Made by a program: the position numbers and the translations under genes | Part shown: piece after piece, positions 59,790-64,000 of the stretch | Position numbering within the stretch: the stretch's first letter is position 1 | Layout of the letters: every line of letters begins with the position of its first letter | The notes under the pieces: generated by a model | What the model was told of the DNA's origin: nothing | Databases searched by the model: none | Seen by the model: only the letters and a program-made list of their open reading frames with translations | NCBI GenBank assembly: GCA_017527075.1 | Contig: JAFXQM010000005.1 | Coordinates: 1 to 64,000, forward strand | Direction: 5' to 3' | Length of the DNA stretch: 64,000 nucleotides | Origin: Selenomonadaceae bacterium | GTDB lineage: Bacteria > Bacillota > Negativicutes > Selenomonadales > Selenomonadaceae

Positions 59790-60827
59790 ATGATTGACAA
59801 AAATTTCTGCATGAGCTCCTATTTTGCGTTCAGATACATTGAGCGCGACGACACAGATTTTTTCGCGGGACTCCATCACAGAAACATTAAACCGGCTAAA
59901 GAAAAAATCAAAGTCACCACGGCGGACGACATTGACGCGGCGATTGCGAAAAACTTTTCGACGCTGCACGGCAAGAAACTCGGCTTGATGTTGTCGGGCG
60001 GCATGGACTCGGCGATTCTCGCGTCTTATATGAGAGGAGCCGACGCTTACACCTTCCGCTTCCTCGACGGAACTTTTCAAAGCGACGAACTCAAGCGCGC
60101 GGAATATTACGCCGAAACTTACGGCTTGAAACTTCATTACGTCGATATAAATTGGCAAAAGATTGAGCCGTACATTGACCCCGTCCTGAAGAACAAATGC
60201 GCGCCCGTCCATTCGATTGAACCGCAGCTCCTCGTGGCGGCCGAGCAGGCAAAGGCTGACGGCGTGGAAATGCTCATCGTCGGTGAGAGCAGCGATTTGA
60301 TTTTCGGCGGCATGGACAAGCTTTTGGCGCAAGACTGGAGCTTCGACGATTTTGCCAAACGCTACACTTTCACCGAGCCCGCCGATGTTTTGGAAAATCC
60401 CGTCGACGTCAGTTACCTGTTCGAGCGTTATCGTCAAGGCGACAAAATTAATTTCTTGCAGTTCATGGACGACGTTTTTTCTATCGAGAGCTCAAGCTCC
60501 TATTTGAACGCCTTCGAGACTGCGGGGATTAATTACTTCGACCCGTATGCAAATTTGGAGATGAGCGAGCCGCTTGACTTGCACCGCGTGCGCAACGGCG
60601 AGCCGAAGTATTTAATCCGTGATCTGTTCGCGAAAAAATATCCCGACTTCCCCGTGCCCGACAAAGTTCCCATGCCGCGCCCCGTTGATTTTTATTTCGC
60701 TGACTGGAAAGGTCCGACGCGCCACGAATTCAAGCGCGACCTCGACATGAAAAAATTCACGGGCAACCAAAAATGGCAAATCTATTGCTTGGAAAGATTT
60801 TTGAATTTGTTCGAGCCCGAAGCTTAA
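59790..60827 (+). CDS. Asparagine synthase-like PP-loop amidotransferase domain protein
   Basis: A 345-residue protein with the ATP-PPi loop LGLMLSGGMDSAILASYM near residue 70 and LIVGESSDLIFGGMDKLLAQ near 175, as in the synthetase half of AsnB. The N-terminal glutaminase domain is missing; instead there is a 60-residue segment starting MIDKNFCMSSYFAFRYIERD. Such orphan halves occur in surface polysaccharide loci, where some amidate sugar acids or phosphate groups with ammonia from a partner. ATG at 59790, 1 nt after tagD. It probably tailors the glycerol-phosphate-linked product; this is inference. Confidence 0.8.
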   Translation: MIDKNFCMSSYFAFRYIERDDTDFFAGLHHRNIKPAKEKIKVTTADDIDAAIAKNFSTLHGKKLGLMLSGGMDSAILASYMRGADAYTFRFLDGTFQSDELKRAEYYAETYGLKLHYVDINWQKIEPYIDPVLKNKCAPVHSIEPQLLVAAEQAKADGVEMLIVGESSDLIFGGMDKLLAQDWSFDDFAKRYTFTEPADVLENPVDVSYLFERYRQGDKINFLQFMDDVFSIESSSSYLNAFETAGINYFDPYANLEMSEPLDLHRVRNGEPKYLIRDLFAKKYPDFPVPDKVPMPRPVDFYFADWKGPTRHEFKRDLDMKKFTGNQKWQIYCLERFLNLFEPEA

Positions 60828-60847
60828 AATTAATCGTCACGAAAAAA

Positions 60848-60880
60848 TCCCGCAGGAGAAATCTTGCGGGAAATTTTTTT
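60848..60880 (+). terminator. Terminator of the CDP-glycerol operon
   Basis: Stem TCCCGCAGGA / TCTTGCGGGA, loop GAAA, then AATTTTTTT. Confidence 0.92.
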
Positions 60881-60951
60881 GAAGGTCTTGCCGACTTCAA
60901 GGTAATTTCGACGTGAGGCTTTTTAATTTCTGCGGCGCGGGCAAATTTCGC

Positions 60952-60980
60952 TTTACAATTCTTAGAAAATTTTTTAAAAT
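60952..60980 (+). promoter_or_regulatory. Promoter of pfkA
   Basis: TTTACA (60952-60957), 17-nt spacer, TAAAAT (60975-60980), 47 nt before the GTG start. Confidence 0.7.
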
Positions 60981-61027
60981 AGCGGCATGGATTTTCAACC
61001 TTGGAAGATTTGAGTGGGGGGATTAGC

Positions 61028-61990
61028 GTGTTAAATGCTATCGCGGTAATGACCAGCGGCGGCGACAGCCCCGGCATGAATGCGGCGGCTCGTGCGGTCG
61101 TAAGGACTGCGCTTTATGAGGGCGTAAAAGTTTTCGGGATTCAAAACGGATACAAAGGGATGCTCAACGACGAGATAATCGAACTGCAGCGTCGGAGCGT
61201 CAGCGATTTGATTCAGCGCGGCGGCACTTTCCTGGGCACAGCGCGTTGCAAAGAGTTCAAGACTGAGGAAGGGCGTCGCAAAGGTTTGGACAACCTGCAG
61301 AAACACGGCATTGAAGGTTTGGTCATCATCGGCGGCGACGGCTCTTTGACGGGCGGCTCTCTCTTGTCGAAGATGGGCGGCATTCCGATTGTCGGCTTGC
61401 CCGGCACAATCGACAACGACGTCTGGGGCACGGATTACACAATCGGCTGCGACACCGCCGCCAACACCGCCGTCGAAGCGATTAACAAATTGCGCGACAC
61501 TGCCTCGGCGCACAAGCGTATCATGGTCGTTGAGGTCATGGGGCACACGTCCGGCTGGCTCGCCATGGTTTCGGGCATTGCCTCGGGCGCGGAATATATC
61601 ATCGTTCCCGAAGTCAAATACAATATCGACGAAATGTGCGAAGAGATTGTCGAGTCTTACAAGAAAGGTCGTCGTTACACGATTATCGTCGTGGCGGAGG
61701 GCGCGTGCAGCGGCGTCGGCTTGAAGAACGTCGTGCAGGAGAAGACCGGCATTGATACCCGCGTGTCGATTCTCGGTCACATTCAGCGCGGCGGCTCCCC
61801 GACCGTCGAAGACCGCATGAAGGCTTCTCAGCTGGGCGAACGCGCCGCGCTTGCAATTATTTCGGGCGTGAGCAACGTCGTCTTCGGTTTCGACGAAGGC
61901 AAAGTCGTTTCGATTAATCTTTTCGATTCGGTCAATAACAAGAAGCCGCTCGACCCCGAATTGGTTCGTTTGGCGAGTGTGCTTGTCTGA
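61028..61990 (+). CDS. pfkA: ATP-dependent 6-phosphofructokinase
   Basis: A 320-residue glycolytic enzyme. IAVMTSGGDSPGMNAAARAV, FLGTARCKEF, IIGGDGSLTGGSLL (ATP), GLPGTIDNDVWGTDYTIGCD (catalytic Asp in TIDND), EVMGHTSGWLAMV and LGHIQRGGSPTVEDR (F6P/effector Arg). The Gly-Asp-Gly after IGG indicates ATP rather than pyrophosphate as donor. GTG start 6 nt from GGGGGGAT. It is followed by a small AtpZ-like gene. Confidence 0.96.
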   Translation: MLNAIAVMTSGGDSPGMNAAARAVVRTALYEGVKVFGIQNGYKGMLNDEIIELQRRSVSDLIQRGGTFLGTARCKEFKTEEGRRKGLDNLQKHGIEGLVIIGGDGSLTGGSLLSKMGGIPIVGLPGTIDNDVWGTDYTIGCDTAANTAVEAINKLRDTASAHKRIMVVEVMGHTSGWLAMVSGIASGAEYIIVPEVKYNIDEMCEEIVESYKKGRRYTIIVVAEGACSGVGLKNVVQEKTGIDTRVSILGHIQRGGSPTVEDRMKASQLGERAALAIISGVSNVVFGFDEGKVVSINLFDSVNNKKPLDPELVRLASVLV

Positions 61991-61993
61991 GTA

Positions 61994-62200
61994 ATGAATA
62001 ATTTTTGGAAGGCGGCGGCGATTCTCTCAGGCGTTGGGATTTATATCGCCGCCGTAATTTTTATTTGTCTTTACTTGGGCGGGCTCGTCGACGATTATTT
62101 TGAACTCGGCGGCAAAGGACGGCTCGTCGGAATAATTCTCGGCTTCCCGCTCGCCGCTTACTCGGTTTATCGTCAGCTCAAACATCACGGCTTCGTTTGA
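61994..62200 (+). CDS. AtpZ/AtpI-like two-helix membrane protein
   Basis: A 68-residue protein with two helices: AAAILSGVGIYIAAVIFICL (residues 7-29) and GRLVGIILGFPLAAYSVYRQ (about 42-62), joined by LGGLVDDYFELGGK. The pattern fits the AtpZ/ATPase_gene1 family, which in other Bacillota sits at the head of the ATP synthase operon and helps F0 assembly or ion handling. Here it follows pfkA by 3 nt and no atp genes are near, so the assignment is moderate. Confidence 0.62.
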   Translation: MNNFWKAAAILSGVGIYIAAVIFICLYLGGLVDDYFELGGKGRLVGIILGFPLAAYSVYRQLKHHGFV

Positions 62201-62204
62201 GTTA

Positions 62205-62251
62205 AGGAACAAGGAACAAGTTCAACTCCTAATTCCTAACTCCTAACTGAA
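62205..62251. repeat. Heptamer repeat A5 (GGAACAA and GGAATTA units)
   Basis: TTAAGGAACAAGGAACAAG followed by CTCCTAATTCCTAACTCC. Both heptamer types in opposite orientation, as at 27889-27935. It fills the gap before the GH32 gene. Confidence 0.85.
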
Positions 62252-62266
62252 CAAAGGAGGAATTTT

Positions 62267-63814
62267 ATGTCAGAAGAAACTTTGGACTTCAAAACATTTT
62301 CGCAGGTGACGGACGCCCGCTGGTATCCGCGCTATCACCTCGCCGCGCCCTTCGGCTGGTGCAACGACCCGAACGGCATGTGCTTCTACAAAGGGCAATA
62401 TCATTTTTTCTATCAGCATTATCCTTTCGCGCCGCAGTGGGGTCCCATGCATTGGGGGCACGCCGTCAGCGACGACCTCGCCTACTGGAAACATTTGCCC
62501 ATTGCCCTCAAACCCGACGCGCCTTATGAAACGGGCGGCGGATGTTTTTCGGGTTCGGCAATCGAAAAGGACGGCAAACTTTATCTTATGTACACCGGTC
62601 ATATCAGCGCGACGCCTGAGGAAGAGGCCGCGATTGGTTACGGGCATATCGAATTCCAGTGCCTTGCTTCTTCGGAAGACGGCATTCACTTTGAAAAATC
62701 CGAGAGGAATCCGGTTATCGAAGACATTGACGTTGAGAACAAAGACGTTTTTATCAATGACATTCGCGACCCGAAAGTTTGGGAGCACAACGGAAAATAT
62801 TATGCCGTGCTCGGCTCGCGCACGCCCGACATGGCGAACGGACAAATCCTTTTGTTCGTGTCGAAAGATTTGACCACTTCTTGGAGATTCAAAGCCATTT
62901 CCGCGCGCAGTGAAGGAAATCTGGGCGGCATGTGGGAGTGCCCGAACTTCGCGGAGATTGACGGGCAAGATGTGCTGGTTTTCTCGCCGATGGATTTGAG
63001 AACCGACGACGGAACGTTTTATCACGACAAAGCGGCGGGCGTTCTTATCGGCAAGCTCAGTTACAAGACGGGAATTTTTAAGCACGGCGACTTCCAATAT
63101 CTTGACCGCGGCTTCGACTTTTACGCGCCGCAAGTCATGCAGACGCCCGACGGCCGCACGGTTATGATTGGCTGGCTGGACATGTGGAACGTCGACATGC
63201 ACGAGGCCAAAGACGGCTGGGCGGGGCAAATGACTGTGCCGCGTGAACTCCACGTTCGCGACGGAAAAATTTTCTCCACGCCCGTCAAGGAACTGGAGAA
63301 GCTGCGCAAGTGGAAGCCGATAACTTTCGGAAACGTTGTGATTGACGAGGCGACGACCTTCGATGGAGTGGCGGGCGAGGCTTACGAACTTGTCCTGACG
63401 ATTGACGCGGCGAAGTCGCAGAAATTTTCTATCGCCCTGCGCGCCTCCGACATTGAGCAGACCGTTTTGACTTACAATGCGAACGGCACATTTAAACTTG
63501 ACCGCACGGGCGCGGGCGAAGTCATCAACGGAATAACTTCTGTCCGCGAGATTCAGATTGAGCCGACCGAAAAACTCAAGCTCCACATTTTTGTCGACCG
63601 CTCAAGCGTGGAAGTGTTCATCAACGACGGCGCGGAAGTCCTCTCGGCGAGAATTTATCCGAAGCGCACCTCGCAGAAAATTATCTTCACGCCCGAAAAC
63701 GAAACGCTCGTGATTGATTCGCTGGAGTATTACAAACTCGACTTCGGCTTGCCGCACCCGCACATCAAAGATACGCCTGAAGATTTGACGAAAAAATTTC
63801 CGTTCCTCAAATAA
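62267..63814 (+). CDS. GH32 beta-fructofuranosidase / sucrose-6-phosphate hydrolase
   Basis: A 515-residue two-domain enzyme. Five-blade propeller with nucleophile Asp in FGWCNDPNGMCFY, GCFSGSAIEKDGKLYL, transition-state Asp in NDIRDPKVWEHNG and acid/base Glu in GGMWECPNF; C-terminal beta-sandwich with LHIFVDRSSVEVFINDG. No signal peptide, so it acts on sucrose-6-phosphate, sucrose or short fructans inside the cell. AAAGGAGG precedes the ATG. No PTS or sucrose permease gene is visible up to the window edge. Confidence 0.95.
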   Translation: MSEETLDFKTFSQVTDARWYPRYHLAAPFGWCNDPNGMCFYKGQYHFFYQHYPFAPQWGPMHWGHAVSDDLAYWKHLPIALKPDAPYETGGGCFSGSAIEKDGKLYLMYTGHISATPEEEAAIGYGHIEFQCLASSEDGIHFEKSERNPVIEDIDVENKDVFINDIRDPKVWEHNGKYYAVLGSRTPDMANGQILLFVSKDLTTSWRFKAISARSEGNLGGMWECPNFAEIDGQDVLVFSPMDLRTDDGTFYHDKAAGVLIGKLSYKTGIFKHGDFQYLDRGFDFYAPQVMQTPDGRTVMIGWLDMWNVDMHEAKDGWAGQMTVPRELHVRDGKIFSTPVKELEKLRKWKPITFGNVVIDEATTFDGVAGEAYELVLTIDAAKSQKFSIALRASDIEQTVLTYNANGTFKLDRTGAGEVINGITSVREIQIEPTEKLKLHIFVDRSSVEVFINDGAEVLSARIYPKRTSQKIIFTPENETLVIDSLEYYKLDFGLPHPHIKDTPEDLTKKFPFLK

Positions 63815-63831
63815 AATTTTCGGCGACAAAA

Positions 63832-63870
63832 ATCCTCCAATGTCTTTCACGACGGCGGAGGATTTTTTTT
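63832..63870 (+). terminator. Terminator of the GH32 gene
   Basis: Stem ATCCTCC / GGAGGAT with an 18-nt loop, then T8. Confidence 0.82.
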
Positions 63871-63902
63871 GCCCCAAATGACAAAAAAATTTTTAAAAAA
63901 GC

Positions 63903-63933
63903 TTGACAAAGTGACGTTGGGGGGGGGGATAAT
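63903..63933 (+). promoter_or_regulatory. Promoter with a G10 tract in its spacer
   Basis: TTGACA (63903-63908), 19-nt spacer ending in a G10 run (63919-63928, whose last G starts the -10), then GATAAT (63928-63933). A ribosome-like AAAAGGAGG lies at 63968-63976, but the start codon of the driven gene is outside or not recognisable within the window. Confidence 0.78.
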
Positions 63934-64000
63934 GAGTGGGCAATTATGGTTTCCTTTGGTCTTCAGCAAAAGGAGGTTTGCCCGGCAAAAATTTTGTCGC

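Overview
This 64 kb window looks like a piece of chromosome from an anaerobic Bacillota, most likely a diderm Negativicutes (Selenomonadales-type) or a related clostridial lineage. The evidence is gene order: ftsH-hpt-tilS-S1 protein-divIC, rluD-lspA-divIVA-...-ylmH-sepF-yggS and mreBCD are Bacillota arrangements. A six-cysteine SCIFF peptide, a lactate permease, an iron alcohol dehydrogenase, an FliB-type methylase and many GTG/TTG starts behind strong GGAGG ribosome sites fit the same group. The lineage is an inference; no rRNA gene is present.

Layout. 0-4.8 kb: a cut-off GT92-like glycosyltransferase, an NDH-2/F6P-aldolase operon, an asparaginase II and a broken DUF4160 locus. 4.8-9.9 kb: the ftsH-hpt-tilS-S1-divIC housekeeping block. 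9.9-17.2 kb: accessory genes (FkbM methyltransferase, EamA protein with a decayed partial duplicate, Phd/PIN toxin-antitoxin, fused TRAP permease, GH25-like protein with a lost active site, cold-shock gene). 17.3-22.7 kb: a tandem duplication encoding 38-residue membrane peptides, next to a GIY-YIG/helicase/methyltransferase restriction system. 22.7-32.3 kb: lactate permease, the division cluster, a SCIFF peptide and a polyprenyl synthase. 32.3-42 kb: one tightly overlapping operon of a flavin reductase, FliB-like methylase, Lrp regulator, aminotransferase and four tandem GT41 (OGT/SPINDLY-type) glycosyltransferases, ending before tRNA-Arg(CCT). 42-49 kb: MsrAB, BASS transporter, RNase HI, alcohol dehydrogenase, small secreted proteins and a MEMO/AMMECR1 fusion. 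49-57 kb: fmt-ruvB, gatC-budA-gatA and mreBCD. 57-64 kb: a CDP-glycerol-type transferase, cytidylyltransferase and Asn-synthase-like operon, then pfkA and a GH32 fructosidase.

The most unusual content is partly non-coding. Two promoters carry a long G tract (G9 and G10) in a 19-nt spacer between -35 and -10, the layout of phase-variable promoters. Four copies of a roughly 170-190 bp structured repeat lie between genes, with compensatory changes in their terminal hairpin. Two families of heptamer repeats (GGAATTA/GGAACAA and AGCTGAT/CTAACAG) fill many other gaps. The octamer AAAATTTT occurs throughout, inside and outside genes.

Taken together, the accessory genes point to surface or flagellin modification (four GT41 enzymes, FliB, FkbM, GT92, glycerol-phosphate transfer) and to defence (restriction system, toxin-antitoxin, candidate type I toxins). 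These roles are inferences from family and context.
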